Source: Lewinellaceae bacterium
GTDB taxonomy: Bacteria; Bacteroidota; Bacteroidia; Chitinophagales; Saprospiraceae
Length of the DNA: 39,816 bases
Assembly: GCA_024642625.1 (NCBI GenBank)
Contig: JAHEAU010000003.1
Coordinates: forward strand, 1 to 39,816
Reading direction: 5' to 3'
Shown: positions 15,935 to 24,636 of the stretch, piece by piece
Numbering within the stretch: position 1 is the first letter of the stretch
Layout of the letters: the number at the start of each line of letters is the position of its first letter
Notes under the pieces: model-generated
What the model was told of the DNA's origin: nothing
Seen by the model: the letters and a program-made list of their open reading frames with translations, nothing else
The model's database searches: none
Made by a program: the position numbers and the translations under genes

Positions 15935-15965
15935 TTTGTGGTTTGGTTTGAAACCGCTATATTTC
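15935..15965 (+). promoter_or_regulatory. Candidate promoter of porP (TTTG-N19-TATATTTC)
   Basis: TTTG at 15935-15938 and TATATTTC at 15958-15965 have the right 19-base spacing; the -7 box has one mismatch (C for the final G). The start would lie 15-20 bases before the ATG at 15987. Confidence 0.4.
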
Positions 15966-15986
15966 GGCATCTAATCGATCTGTCAT

Positions 15987-17003
15987 ATGTTGAAGAAATT
16001 ACTCGTGAGTGCTATACTGGGGTTGGGAGTGTGGGTATTGCCTGCCCAGGATGTCCACTTTACTCAGTTTACGATGTCTCCACTAATGTTAAACCCAGCG
16101 AATACTGGGGCTTTTTTCGGTTCTTACCGGATAGGTGGAATTTATCGTGATCAATGGGCACATTTGAGTAATTCCTTCCAGACACCGGCATTGTATGTCG
16201 ATGCTCCGGTCATCCGCGGATTTCGAAAAAATGATTGGGTTGGTGTAGGTGTCAACTATTTTCAGGATAAAGCAGGTATTGCCGGATTGCAATTCAGTGG
16301 ATTACAGATGTCAGGTGCATATCATTTGTCACTAGACAAAAAGCGCAAGAGTGTGCTGACATTTGGTTTTGGTGGTGGTAGTATGTCTCGACGAATCGAT
16401 ATTACCAGTGACAAGATCAAATTATATGATGAGTTGGAAGATGCCTCTGGAATGACCATCAGTCAGGACCGGATGAACGTACAGAAAAAGACAGACTATA
16501 TCGATCTCCATGGGGGATTGTTGTTTACTCAAAAGTTGAAAAGTGGCAAAGCATTGCATATCGGTATAGCACTCAATCACCTCAACAAGCCGGATTATAA
16601 GCTCAGCGGTGGTAATGGTAAAGCCGATAAGCTGCCAATGCGTCTTTCAGGTTCTGCAGATATGGAGTTTGCACTGAATGACAAATGGTCGTTGACGCCA
16701 GCAGTTCTAGTTCAGAATATGACCAATATTCAGGAGATACAGGCTCAGGCATTGGCAGGATATCTCTTCAATGCTGAGAAGGAGATCACTCTCTTGGGCG
16801 GTCTGGGATATCGATTGGGTGATGCTATTCCTATCATTGTTGGTGCTCAATGGAAGTCATTGCGAGTCGGTGTGAGCTGGGATTACAACACTTCCGACGT
16901 TACACCGAATGGGAATGGAGGTTTTGAGATTGCAGCCTCATATATTGGCAGGATTCTCAAGAAGCCAAGTGTTAAACGGGTGATCATTTGCCCACGTTAT
17001 TAA
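15987..17003 (+). CDS. PorP/SprF family outer-membrane protein of the T9SS
   Basis: The 338-residue beta-barrel protein has a signal peptide (MLKKLLVSAILGLGVWVLPAQ) and the family's opening motif DVHFTQFTMSPLMLNPANTG, then SYRIGGIYRDQW. The body alternates short strands and glycine-rich turns (KSVLTFGFGGGSMSRR, KALHIGIALNHLNKPDY, ITLLGGLGYRLGDAIPII), as in PorP/SprF. PorP-type proteins sit in the outer membrane and, with PorE, link T9SS components to the cell envelope; paralogues also anchor specific secreted proteins such as SprB-type adhesins. The next gene, 30 bases on, is the PorE-like partner, a usual pairing. Confidence 0.93.
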   Translation: MLKKLLVSAILGLGVWVLPAQDVHFTQFTMSPLMLNPANTGAFFGSYRIGGIYRDQWAHLSNSFQTPALYVDAPVIRGFRKNDWVGVGVNYFQDKAGIAGLQFSGLQMSGAYHLSLDKKRKSVLTFGFGGGSMSRRIDITSDKIKLYDELEDASGMTISQDRMNVQKKTDYIDLHGGLLFTQKLKSGKALHIGIALNHLNKPDYKLSGGNGKADKLPMRLSGSADMEFALNDKWSLTPAVLVQNMTNIQEIQAQALAGYLFNAEKEITLLGGLGYRLGDAIPIIVGAQWKSLRVGVSWDYNTSDVTPNGNGGFEIAASYIGRILKKPSVKRVIICPRY

Positions 17004-17033
17004 TTCATCGAATCACATTAATTCTCCCTTTAT

Positions 17034-19478
17034 ATGATCATCAGATCTATTGTGGTTGCCAGCTTGATCTTCGCATTTATCCCTAACGGATGGTGCCAGC
17101 CTGCGAATGAACCTACAGCTGAGGCCAATCTCAAGTTTGCACTTGAATTGTATGAGCAGCAGGATTACAGTAATGCACGCGAGAAACTGGAAAAAGCCTA
17201 TGAAGATTTCAAATCGAACGAGGTGGCTTGGAAATTGGCCATGTCCCATTATTACAGCAGGGATTATCGACGAGCTGAAATGGCATTCAACCGAATAAAT
17301 CGGCGTGATAAAACCGATGAATATCCAGAGTCTCAATTGTGGAAGGCCAGGATGATGAAGATGAATGGCAAATATGAAGAGGCTATTGGCGAGTTGAATG
17401 ACGTCGTAAAATCAGATGCTGATCCTTATATCAAACAAGCTGCTGCATTGGAACTTCAAGGGGCCAATTTGGCAGTATCCAGTCAGGATCAAGTTCGTAT
17501 GACGATTGATAATGCTGGTAAAGAAGTCAACTACCCTGGAAGTGAAGGCAGTGTATTCATCTCACCTTCAGGCGAAGAGATGTATTATACATCCTATATG
17601 TTGAATGAACCGCTAGTTTTGGGGAAGGATGTGGAGCCGGTTTATTGTAAGGCGATCCGATCTGCTTGGAGTGACGACAAATGGGGCGCGGGAAGTGCTA
17701 TGGATGAAAAGATCAACAGGGAAGAATTCAATGTTGGCAATATCTCTGTAAGTCCAGAGGGGAACCGGCTTTATTTTACCCGGGTCATCATGAAGGTCGA
17801 TAGCATGCAAGAGAGTCGCATCTATGTTTCCAATCGTGAAAGCAGTGGATGGGGACCGGCATATGAATTGACTGGGGTAAATGGTGATTGGATTGCCAAG
17901 CAACCATGTGTTGGTGAACTCTTTGGATCAGAAGTCTTGTATTTCGTCTCCAATAAAGAGGGTGGACATGGTGGATTTGACATCTATTATGCAAAGAAAA
18001 CAGGTGAAACCAGCTATGCTGATCCAGTTAATCTTGGTGATGTGATCAATGGTCCTGGTGATGAGATCACGCCATTTTATCGGGAAGGTCGCCTCTATTA
18101 TAGCACGACTTCCTTGCCAAGTTTTGGTGGCTTTGATATTTATTCCACTGATTGGAATGGATCCGTTTGGAGTACACCTGCCAACCTTGGAAAAGGATTC
18201 AATTCATCAGTTGATGATTTTGGTTTTTCTGTTGATGCGACAGGGTATAAAGGCGCATTATTGTCTAACCGTCCGGAAGGAAAGTCATTGGATAGTCGGA
18301 CATGCTGTGATGATATTTACACGTTTCAGATTTCTCCGATCAAACTGGATTTGCTTGCCAGTGTGAAAGACGGAAAAGTAGACGGTCTGCTGCGAGGCGT
18401 GAACGTGCAACTTATTGAGATGACCGGAGACAAAATGGGCATTACAATGAATGCAGCGACTGGGGAAAAAGGTGCTGCTGCTTTCCAATTGGGATTGGAT
18501 AAAGCCTATCGGATTATCGCGTCTGCAGATGGCTATGTTGGTGATACTTTGGATTTCAATACAGCGAGCATCAAGGAAGACATGACCTTCCAAAAGACCT
18601 TGGTTATGATGCCGATTCCTAAGGAGCCTGAATATGAGGTGTATACTACCGAAGAACCGATTCGTCTGAACAGCATCTATTATGATTATGATGATGACAA
18701 GATATTACCTGAATCGGAACCGGATCTTCAACTGTTATTAGAACTAATGGCTCAATATAGCGATATGGTCATTGAGTTGTCCTCTCATACAGATGCTCGT
18801 GGAGATGATACATACAACCAAAAGTTATCTCAGCGACGCGCCCAATCCGCAACAAACTGGCTACTTGAAAAGGGCGTTGATCCTGTTCGCATTCAACCTG
18901 TTGGATATGGTGAAACACAGATTCTGAACCAATGCACGAATGGAGTCGAATGTACAGATAATGAGCACCGGTTTAACCGACGGACTGAGTTCAAGATCAT
19001 ATCTGGACCTACTTCAATCAAAATCGAGAAAACTCGACTCAAGAGTTTACAAGATGAAGAAGTACCTGCATCCAGGCCCAATAATAACCGAAATCGCCGT
19101 CGTGGAGGAGGAGGTGACTCTGTCGCTACCCAACCTTATCCACCCCAGCCGGTCTTGATATGGGAGAAGGATGGCGTTCAATTTGGGGAGTTGAAAAAGG
19201 GCGAGCAACGTGATCAAGTATTTACGTTTACCAATACAAGTACGAAAAGTGTAACCATTGAAATCTGCACTGCATGTGATTGCATGACGCTTGATTGGAC
19301 AACACTACCTGTCAAGCCCGGACAAAAAGGAACGGTAAAGGCACATTTTGATACAAGTAAAAAAGAGGTTGGTGACATCGTAAATGATTTTATCAATGTG
19401 ATCCTGGAAGAACGTGATCCTGCGACAGGACATCCTGTTGTCTTTGAATTGCATTACCAGGCAGTGATCATCGAATAA
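17034..19478 (+). CDS. PorE-like TPR/PD40/OmpA protein with extra DUF1573 domain
   Basis: The 814-residue periplasmic protein has: signal peptide (1-21, ending GWCQ); TPR helices (about 25-150); a PD40/WD40-like propeller (about 160-430) with blades such as PSGEEMYYTSYM, PEGNRLYFTRVI and REGRLYYSTTSLPSFGGFDIY; a carboxypeptidase-regulatory-like fold (about 440-530); and an OmpA C-terminal peptidoglycan-binding domain (about 545-660, SHTDARGDDTYNQKLSQRRA). This order equals PorE, which ties the T9SS to peptidoglycan. Unusually, it continues through an Arg/Gly linker (RNRRRGGGGDS) into about 105 residues resembling DUF1573 (VQFGELKKGEQRDQVFTFTN, then CTACDC). It directly follows porP. The PorE role is inferred from architecture and neighbour; related OmpA proteins of other secretion loci look alike. 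Confidence 0.88.
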   Translation: MIIRSIVVASLIFAFIPNGWCQPANEPTAEANLKFALELYEQQDYSNAREKLEKAYEDFKSNEVAWKLAMSHYYSRDYRRAEMAFNRINRRDKTDEYPESQLWKARMMKMNGKYEEAIGELNDVVKSDADPYIKQAAALELQGANLAVSSQDQVRMTIDNAGKEVNYPGSEGSVFISPSGEEMYYTSYMLNEPLVLGKDVEPVYCKAIRSAWSDDKWGAGSAMDEKINREEFNVGNISVSPEGNRLYFTRVIMKVDSMQESRIYVSNRESSGWGPAYELTGVNGDWIAKQPCVGELFGSEVLYFVSNKEGGHGGFDIYYAKKTGETSYADPVNLGDVINGPGDEITPFYREGRLYYSTTSLPSFGGFDIYSTDWNGSVWSTPANLGKGFNSSVDDFGFSVDATGYKGALLSNRPEGKSLDSRTCCDDIYTFQISPIKLDLLASVKDGKVDGLLRGVNVQLIEMTGDKMGITMNAATGEKGAAAFQLGLDKAYRIIASADGYVGDTLDFNTASIKEDMTFQKTLVMMPIPKEPEYEVYTTEEPIRLNSIYYDYDDDKILPESEPDLQLLLELMAQYSDMVIELSSHTDARGDDTYNQKLSQRRAQSATNWLLEKGVDPVRIQPVGYGETQILNQCTNGVECTDNEHRFNRRTEFKIISGPTSIKIEKTRLKSLQDEEVPASRPNNNRNRRRGGGGDSVATQPYPPQPVLIWEKDGVQFGELKKGEQRDQVFTFTNTSTKSVTIEICTACDCMTLDWTTLPVKPGQKGTVKAHFDTSKKEVGDIVNDFINVILEERDPATGHPVVFELHYQAVIIE

Positions 19479-19501
19479 CTGTTGCCAGACCTATTGAAAA
19501 C

Positions 19502-19527
19502 GACCCGTCCTTATGGCGGGTCTTTTT
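19502..19527 (+). terminator. Intrinsic terminator after the PorE-like gene
   Basis: GACCCG (19502-19507) pairs with CGGGTC (19517-19522), extended inward by CC/GG with a bulged T, and is followed by five T. It lies 23 bases after the stop and separates the T9SS pair from pnuC. Confidence 0.8.
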
Positions 19528-19541
19528 CATAAGGGAAGACT

Positions 19542-20123
19542 ATGAGTTTACTGGAATGGGGAGCAGTCCTCTTTAATATCCTTTATGTGATCCTTGCTGC
19601 ACGCCGTCATGTGGCGTGTTGGCCTGTTGGTATGATTGGTGTTTTTCTGGCCTTCTTTGTCTATACATCAGCAAGATTGTATTCTGATGCTACGTTGCAG
19701 GTTGTTTATTTAATACTGAGTATTTATGGTTGGAGGCAATGGTCCAAGTCTGTTGATTCAGGACATATGCCGATTAAAAGAATGAGTGTCGCTTTACATG
19801 GACAAATTCTCGGAATTGGTCTATTGTGGGGACTTTCTATGGGGTGGTTTTGGTCCTTGTTCCAAGCTGCTCTTCCCTTCATTGATGGCCTGACGACCAG
19901 TTTCAGTCTACTGACTACCTGGTTGGTTGCAAGACGATATCTGGAAAATTGGTTGTATTGGATTGTGATTGATATTGTGTGCATTGGTGTCTATATCGAT
20001 CGCCAAATCGATGCTTTTGTTTATTTGTTCATCATCTATACTCTTTTGGCGATTTGGGGTTGGTGGAGATGGCGAAATGATGATGACGATGGTAGCGATC
20101 CTCAGTTAAAGGCGTCGTTTTAG
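19542..20123 (+). CDS. pnuC: Nicotinamide mononucleotide/riboside transporter PnuC
   Basis: Inner-membrane facilitator for nicotinamide riboside-type vitamin B3 precursors, feeding NAD synthesis. The 193-residue protein is the usual length and almost wholly hydrophobic, with about seven membrane segments. Family hallmarks are CWPVGMIGVFLAFFVYTSARLYSD, the YGWRQW motif, and SLLTTWLVARRYLENWLYWIVID near the substrate site. It begins 14 bases after the terminator tail. Some PnuC homologues carry thiamine or riboflavin instead, and the sequence does not settle this; no riboswitch is evident upstream. Placement before the NADH-oxidising Nqr operon may be incidental. Confidence 0.92.
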   Translation: MSLLEWGAVLFNILYVILAARRHVACWPVGMIGVFLAFFVYTSARLYSDATLQVVYLILSIYGWRQWSKSVDSGHMPIKRMSVALHGQILGIGLLWGLSMGWFWSLFQAALPFIDGLTTSFSLLTTWLVARRYLENWLYWIVIDIVCIGVYIDRQIDAFVYLFIIYTLLAIWGWWRWRNDDDDGSDPQLKASF

Positions 20124-20162
20124 CAAGGCCTATTAATTAGATTGAATCTAAATTATATAGTA

Positions 20163-20176
20163 GTGATCGAAATCAC
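20163..20176. promoter_or_regulatory. Crp/Fnr-type palindrome upstream of nqr
   Basis: GTGATCGAAATCAC reads GTGA-N6-TCAC, the core of Crp-family binding sites (TGTGA-N6-TCACA). Its centre is about 50 bases upstream of the start predicted from the TATCTTTG box. No good -33 element is present, as expected for an activator-dependent promoter. No regulator gene is in the window. Confidence 0.4.
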
Positions 20177-20208
20177 GATCATCACCGAATAAAACGTTGG
20201 ACAGCTTC

Positions 20209-20216
20209 TATCTTTG
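20209..20216 (+). promoter_or_regulatory. Putative -7 box of the nqr operon (TATCTTTG)
   Basis: Exact TAnnTTTG match, with the same core (TATCTTTGSCCG-like, followed by GCCG) as the pyk box. Transcription would start near 20220, only a few bases before the TTG start at 20225 and about 80 bases before the in-frame ATG at 20300. Confidence 0.45.
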
Positions 20217-20224
20217 CCGATGTT

Positions 20225-21877
20225 TTGAAAAAGCTTCAATTCTTGCTGGTCAAACCTCGCTCTATTTTGAAACGGTTCTACTTACTACTTGTCTTCGCCA
20301 TGGCCTCGTTGTCACTACAGGCAGCACCCATTGGTCTGATCTGGGAATTACCTTCCACACTGACTGTATTCCTGATCGCGATTGTCGTACTGGTCTTTTT
20401 CTTGCTTGTGACTGTGGGCAATAGTTTGCTGCAGGTACGGGCTAAAGAGTTGGGCGTACTTCATTTTGCCAACTATTCCATTCTTCCGAACAGGAAGGAT
20501 ATTGGCGTTAGTCAAACTGGCAGCGAGGGTGTAGTGCATATCCGAAAAGGGCATACTATCAAATTAAAAGGCGTAGCCGACCGCCACATCGAGGACGTCC
20601 ATATAAACACCGTGGCTGTTCAGCCAACGAATGTTCATGGAATTGCACCAATCCCCAAGCTGGAAGTCGCTGTTGGCGATTCTGTAAAAGCAGGCGAGCC
20701 CTTATTTCATGATAAAAACCTGGAACGTATAAAATTTGTATCGCCCGTTTCAGGTGAAGTTATTGAAGTTCGGCGCGGTGCCAAAAGAGCGATCTCTCAT
20801 GTTGTTATTCTTGCTGATAAAAAGCAGGTCCATCGAGCACTCACGCCACCCGATCTGGAGAAGGCTGACCGCGAAAAATTGGTAGACTTCTTGGCTGACA
20901 GTGGCGTATGGCCTTTGATTTATCAACGTCCATTCAATGTTTTGGCCAATTTGAATGTCATCCCTAGGGATATTTTCATTTCCACCTTTGACACAGCACC
21001 GCTCGCGCCGGATAATAATCTTATTGTTGACGGCCAGGAAACGGCTTTCCAAAAAGGACTGGATGTATTGTCCAGACTGACTTCTGGGAAGGTTCATCTT
21101 GGATTGAATGCAGGTGAGGCTGGGGCTCATGCAGCCTTTAGCGAAGCTCTCGGGGTTGAAAAACATTGGTTTACAGGCATACATCCGGCAGGTAATGTCG
21201 GGATTCAAATTCACCATACAGCTCCAATCCAACCAGGTGAAAAAGTATGGACACTGGGTGTGCAGGAAGTCATTGCGATTGGAAAGCTATTTACAGAGAA
21301 ACGATTTGATGCAAGCAGAACGATTGCGATTTGTGGAGCAGAAGTGACGCAACCGCGTTATTTACGTACAGTACTTGGAGCAAGCATTCAAGAGTTGACA
21401 AAGGACCAATTGGTTCAGGATCATGTGCGATTTGTATCCGGCGATGTGTTGAGTGGTGCAGGCAAACAAATTGACGATTTCATGAATGCCACCGACGATC
21501 AGTTGACAGTGCTTCGAGAAGGTGATGAATTGGAATTGTTTGGGTGGTTACTGCCTCTTCGAGCGCGGCCTTCTGTATCGCCAACATTCCTTTCAGCGTT
21601 GATTTCTGGAACCACATATGAAGCAGAGACAAATACGCATGGGGAAGAACGAGCCTTTGTGGTTACGGGCCTGTACGAAAAAGTCCTTCCAATGGACATG
21701 TATCCTCAGCATCTGTTGAAAGCGATCCTTGCTGGCAATTTCGAACGTATGGAAGGATTGGGAATTCATGAGGTCGTTGAAGAAGATCTCGCTTTGTGCG
21801 AATTTGTCTGCCCATCCAAAGTCCAGGTTCAGCAGATCCTCCGTCAAGGAATGGAACTGATGATCGAGCAGGAATAA
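20225..21877 (+). CDS. nqrA: Na+-translocating NADH:quinone reductase subunit A, with N-terminal membrane extension
   Basis: Subunit of the Na+-NQR complex, which oxidises NADH, reduces quinone and pumps Na+. NqrA is normally a soluble cytoplasmic protein of about 450 residues. Here homology starts near residue 103 (GVVHIRKGHTIKLKGVAD), after about 100 extra residues: a signal-like segment (FYLLLVFAMASLSLQAAP) and a membrane helix (TLTVFLIAIVVLVFFLLVTVG) ending in RAKELG. The rest is normal NqrA (HGIAPIPKLEVAVGDSVKAGEP, FTGIHPAGNVGIQIHH, LCEFVCPSKVQVQQILRQG at the end). The track start at 20225 is a TTG; the first in-frame ATG is 20300, which would still keep the membrane helix. First gene of nqrABCDEF. 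Confidence 0.92.
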   Translation: MKKLQFLLVKPRSILKRFYLLLVFAMASLSLQAAPIGLIWELPSTLTVFLIAIVVLVFFLLVTVGNSLLQVRAKELGVLHFANYSILPNRKDIGVSQTGSEGVVHIRKGHTIKLKGVADRHIEDVHINTVAVQPTNVHGIAPIPKLEVAVGDSVKAGEPLFHDKNLERIKFVSPVSGEVIEVRRGAKRAISHVVILADKKQVHRALTPPDLEKADREKLVDFLADSGVWPLIYQRPFNVLANLNVIPRDIFISTFDTAPLAPDNNLIVDGQETAFQKGLDVLSRLTSGKVHLGLNAGEAGAHAAFSEALGVEKHWFTGIHPAGNVGIQIHHTAPIQPGEKVWTLGVQEVIAIGKLFTEKRFDASRTIAICGAEVTQPRYLRTVLGASIQELTKDQLVQDHVRFVSGDVLSGAGKQIDDFMNATDDQLTVLREGDELELFGWLLPLRARPSVSPTFLSALISGTTYEAETNTHGEERAFVVTGLYEKVLPMDMYPQHLLKAILAGNFERMEGLGIHEVVEEDLALCEFVCPSKVQVQQILRQGMELMIEQE

Positions 21878-21910
21878 TCTATAAACCCCTATCCACAGCG
21901 AACTCGAGCT

Positions 21911-23164
21911 ATGAGTGCATTGAATAATTTTTTAAAGCGGGTTGAACCGGACAAGAAGAAGAGTCCTTTTCTGCATACCCTGTATGATGCTGTTTACACG
22001 CTGATCTATACCCCCGCCCACGTGACCAAAGGTGGGGTGCATATCCGGGATGGAATGGATCTGAAACGGACTATGGTTATGGTCGTTCTAGCATTACAGG
22101 CGTGTTATGTGTTTGGAACCTGGAATATAGGACAACAGCATTTTGATGCTTTAGGGATGTATCCGGGTATTCTGGACGGGTTGCATTTGAAGTTAATCCA
22201 TGGTCTGATCAAGGTCTTGCCGATTTTTATTGTTACGCATGTTGTCGGACTGGGTATAGAAATTTGGTATGCAGCTAAAAAAGGCCATGGGGTTGAAGAA
22301 GGATTTCTAGTCTCTGGGGCATTAATTCCATTGATTATGCCCCCAGATATTCCGCTGTGGATGCTGGCGATTGCTGTGGCTTTTGCTACGTGGATCGGAA
22401 AGGAAGCTTTTGGAGGAACAGGCAGAAATATTTGGAATATTGCACTCCTGGCTAGGGTCTTTGTCTTTTTTGCTTACCCGACAGAAATTTCTGGTGATCA
22501 GGTGTGGGTATCTGGTCTTGATTCCGCGTCAGTTGGGGCTGTTGTCGATTATGGCTGGTGGCATTTAACTGTGTTTAACGGGATTTTTGAATCCTTGGGA
22601 TGGGCAACTTTTGATTCTGCTGCCACCGTCGTGGATGGATTTACTGGTGCCACACCTTTGGCTTTAGCCTATCAAGGCGGTTGGGAGGCTGTCACTCATG
22701 TTTATAGTGTCGACCAGATGTGGTGGGGTGGTATTCCAGGTAGTATTGGAGAAACATCTAAGCCTTTAATCCTAATCGGTGCCGTATTCCTTATTCTGAT
22801 TGGTATCGGATCATGGCGTATTATGTTATCCATGTTCCTTGGTGCAGCGTTGATGGGTCTGGTGTTTAATGGTTGGGGTGCAACGCCGTTTATGCAAGTG
22901 CCATGGTATTACCAGTTCTATATGGGAAGTTTCTTCTTTGCAATGGCTTTCATGGCGACTGATCCGGTAACGGCGGCTGGGACAAATAGAGGGAAATGGA
23001 TTTATGGTATCATGATTGGTGCGCTCGGATTATTAATTCGGGTAACGAATCCAGCATATCCTGAAGGCTGGATGCTGGCTATATTATTTATGAACATGTT
23101 TGCACCTCTTATTGACCATTACGTGTTAGAAGCCAACATGAAAAAACGACTGAATCGTGCATAG
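21911..23164 (+). CDS. nqrB: Na+-NQR subunit B
   Basis: Large membrane subunit of Na+-NQR, holding a covalently bound FMN and riboflavin and forming part of the Na+ path. The 417-residue protein has the typical soluble start (LNNFLKRVEPDKKKSPFLHTLYDAVYTLIYTP) followed by about ten membrane helices. The FMN attachment motif is DGFTGATPLA, with the acceptor Thr at about 248. GGTGRNIWNIALLARVFVFFAYP and MATDPVTAAGTNRGKWIYG are conserved family segments. It is 33 bases behind nqrA and overlaps nqrC by 8 bases. FMN attachment needs ApbE, which is not in this window. Confidence 0.97.
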   Translation: MSALNNFLKRVEPDKKKSPFLHTLYDAVYTLIYTPAHVTKGGVHIRDGMDLKRTMVMVVLALQACYVFGTWNIGQQHFDALGMYPGILDGLHLKLIHGLIKVLPIFIVTHVVGLGIEIWYAAKKGHGVEEGFLVSGALIPLIMPPDIPLWMLAIAVAFATWIGKEAFGGTGRNIWNIALLARVFVFFAYPTEISGDQVWVSGLDSASVGAVVDYGWWHLTVFNGIFESLGWATFDSAATVVDGFTGATPLALAYQGGWEAVTHVYSVDQMWWGGIPGSIGETSKPLILIGAVFLILIGIGSWRIMLSMFLGAALMGLVFNGWGATPFMQVPWYYQFYMGSFFFAMAFMATDPVTAAGTNRGKWIYGIMIGALGLLIRVTNPAYPEGWMLAILFMNMFAPLIDHYVLEANMKKRLNRA

Positions 23165-23882
23165 TACAAGTTACATCATCCGATTCGTGCTCATCATGAC
23201 CACGCTTGCAGCGCTGGTCCTCGCCTCCTTGAATACATTCTTGGGGCCCAAGCACGCAATGAACGAAAAAATCTATAACAAACGAGCGGTTCTAGCTGCT
23301 GTGAAGGATCACCTGGATGGCACTGATCTTGCAGAGATGACTGATCAGCAGGTGGAGGATATCTTCCAGTCAAAGATCAAGCAGGAGGTACTCAATATGA
23401 CCGGCGATGTCGTCGAAGGTCAAATTGCTGAATCCATCGATCTGGCCAAAGAGAAAAAGAAACCGGAGGCAGATCGTTTGTTGCCACTGTATATATACAC
23501 AAATGAAGCAGGCGAGACATATTATATCGTCAGTATCCGGGGAAATGGGCTTTGGGACGAAATATGGGGGTCTATCGCTTTGGAAAAGGATCTGAAAACG
23601 GTTGCCGGGGCTTCATTCGATCATAAAGGTGAGACGCCAGGTCTCGGTGCCGAGATCAAGGACAACCCTGCCTTTCCTGATCAATTTCAAGGAAAAAAGA
23701 TTGTTGATGAAAGTGGTGCGTATACTTCAGTAGTCGTGAAAAAAGGCGGAGCTACAAATCCGATTTTTGAAGTTGATGCAATCTCAGGAGCAACAGTGAC
23801 AAGTAATGGTGTGACAGAAATGTTATACCGGGGAATAAAATACTATCAACCGTATTTCAGCAAGCTGGAACAAAAATCATAG
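23157..23882 (+). CDS. nqrC: Na+-NQR subunit C
   Basis: Membrane-anchored periplasmic flavoprotein of Na+-NQR that relays electrons through covalent FMN. The start is a GTG at 23157 (GTGCATAG overlaps the nqrB stop), giving 241 residues. One N-terminal helix (YIIRFVLIMTTLAALVLASL) is followed by the FMN-binding domain. The attachment motif SGATVTS is intact, with Thr near residue 213, and LGAEIKD plus the ETPGLG loop match the family. Translational coupling to nqrB is likely because of the overlap. Confidence 0.96.
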   Translation: MHSTSYIIRFVLIMTTLAALVLASLNTFLGPKHAMNEKIYNKRAVLAAVKDHLDGTDLAEMTDQQVEDIFQSKIKQEVLNMTGDVVEGQIAESIDLAKEKKKPEADRLLPLYIYTNEAGETYYIVSIRGNGLWDEIWGSIALEKDLKTVAGASFDHKGETPGLGAEIKDNPAFPDQFQGKKIVDESGAYTSVVVKKGGATNPIFEVDAISGATVTSNGVTEMLYRGIKYYQPYFSKLEQKS

Positions 23883-23888
23883 CGCGGT

Positions 23889-24611
23889 ATGGCAGAAGTG
23901 ATGCAAGATGGTCAGCCTGAAGTAAAGGTAAGGGAGCCTTGGTTCGGGAAGGAGGAGCGGAGACTCCTCACAGATCCAATTAATGACAACAATCCAATCA
24001 CAGTTCAGATCTTGGGCGTGTGCTCTGCTCTCGCTGTGACGACGCTTGTTTATCCTTCAATTATTATGGCCATTGCGGTCATGTTTGTAACAGCGTTCTC
24101 CAATTTGTTCACGTCCATGTTGCGGACGACCATCCCGAAATCAGTTCGGATGATCGTTCAATTGGTGATCATCGCCACACTTGTAACAATCGTTGAACAA
24201 TTATTGAAAGCTGTCAATTTTCCTATTTACAAACAATTGTCAGTATTCATTGGACTAATCATTACCAATTGTATTGTAATGGGACGATTGGAAGCCTATG
24301 CTATGGCTAATAAACCTTGGCGTTCATTTGTTGATGGCATTGGAAATGGCCTTGGGTATGGATTGATCCTCATTATTGTAGCAGTCTTTCGTGAGCTTTT
24401 TGGTAAGGGTAGTTTGCTGGCTGGTAGTCCTCTTGAAATGAAGATTATTGGAACTTCCGATCTGTACTGGATCAATACAAAAACAAACCCCTGGTTTGGA
24501 TGGTACATGAACAATAACATGATGGTGTTATCAGTGGCTGCCATGTTCATTCTTGGTATTTTAATCTGGGTCCAAAGAAGCCGCAACCCAAAACTCATCG
24601 ATATCTCCTGA
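23889..24611 (+). CDS. nqrD: Na+-NQR subunit D
   Basis: Inner-membrane subunit of Na+-NQR, pairing with NqrE to hold an intramembrane Fe-S centre and part of the ion path. The 240-residue protein has a soluble N-terminus ([26 protein letters not shown]) somewhat longer than in Vibrio-type NqrD, then six membrane helices. Hallmarks include [14 protein letters not shown] and [18 protein letters not shown], each with a conserved Cys expected for the Fe-S site. Six bases separate it from nqrC. Confidence 0.96.
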   Translation: MAEVMQDGQPEVKVREPWFGKEERRLLTDPINDNNPITVQILGVCSALAVTTLVYPSIIMAIAVMFVTAFSNLFTSMLRTTIPKSVRMIVQLVIIATLVTIVEQLLKAVNFPIYKQLSVFIGLIITNCIVMGRLEAYAMANKPWRSFVDGIGNGLGYGLILIIVAVFRELFGKGSLLAGSPLEMKIIGTSDLYWINTKTNPWFGWYMNNNMMVLSVAAMFILGILIWVQRSRNPKLIDIS

Positions 24612-24636
24612 TCTCCTCTATATAATTCTGCGAATC

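Noticed and set aside
17034-19478. Possibility that the DUF1573 part is a separate gene after a lost stop
   Set aside because: The frame is open throughout, with no start codon context or gap at the linker; kept as a fusion.
20750-21232. Minus-strand ORF of 160 residues inside nqrA
   Set aside because: Antisense shadow; no signal peptide, motif or plausible start region.
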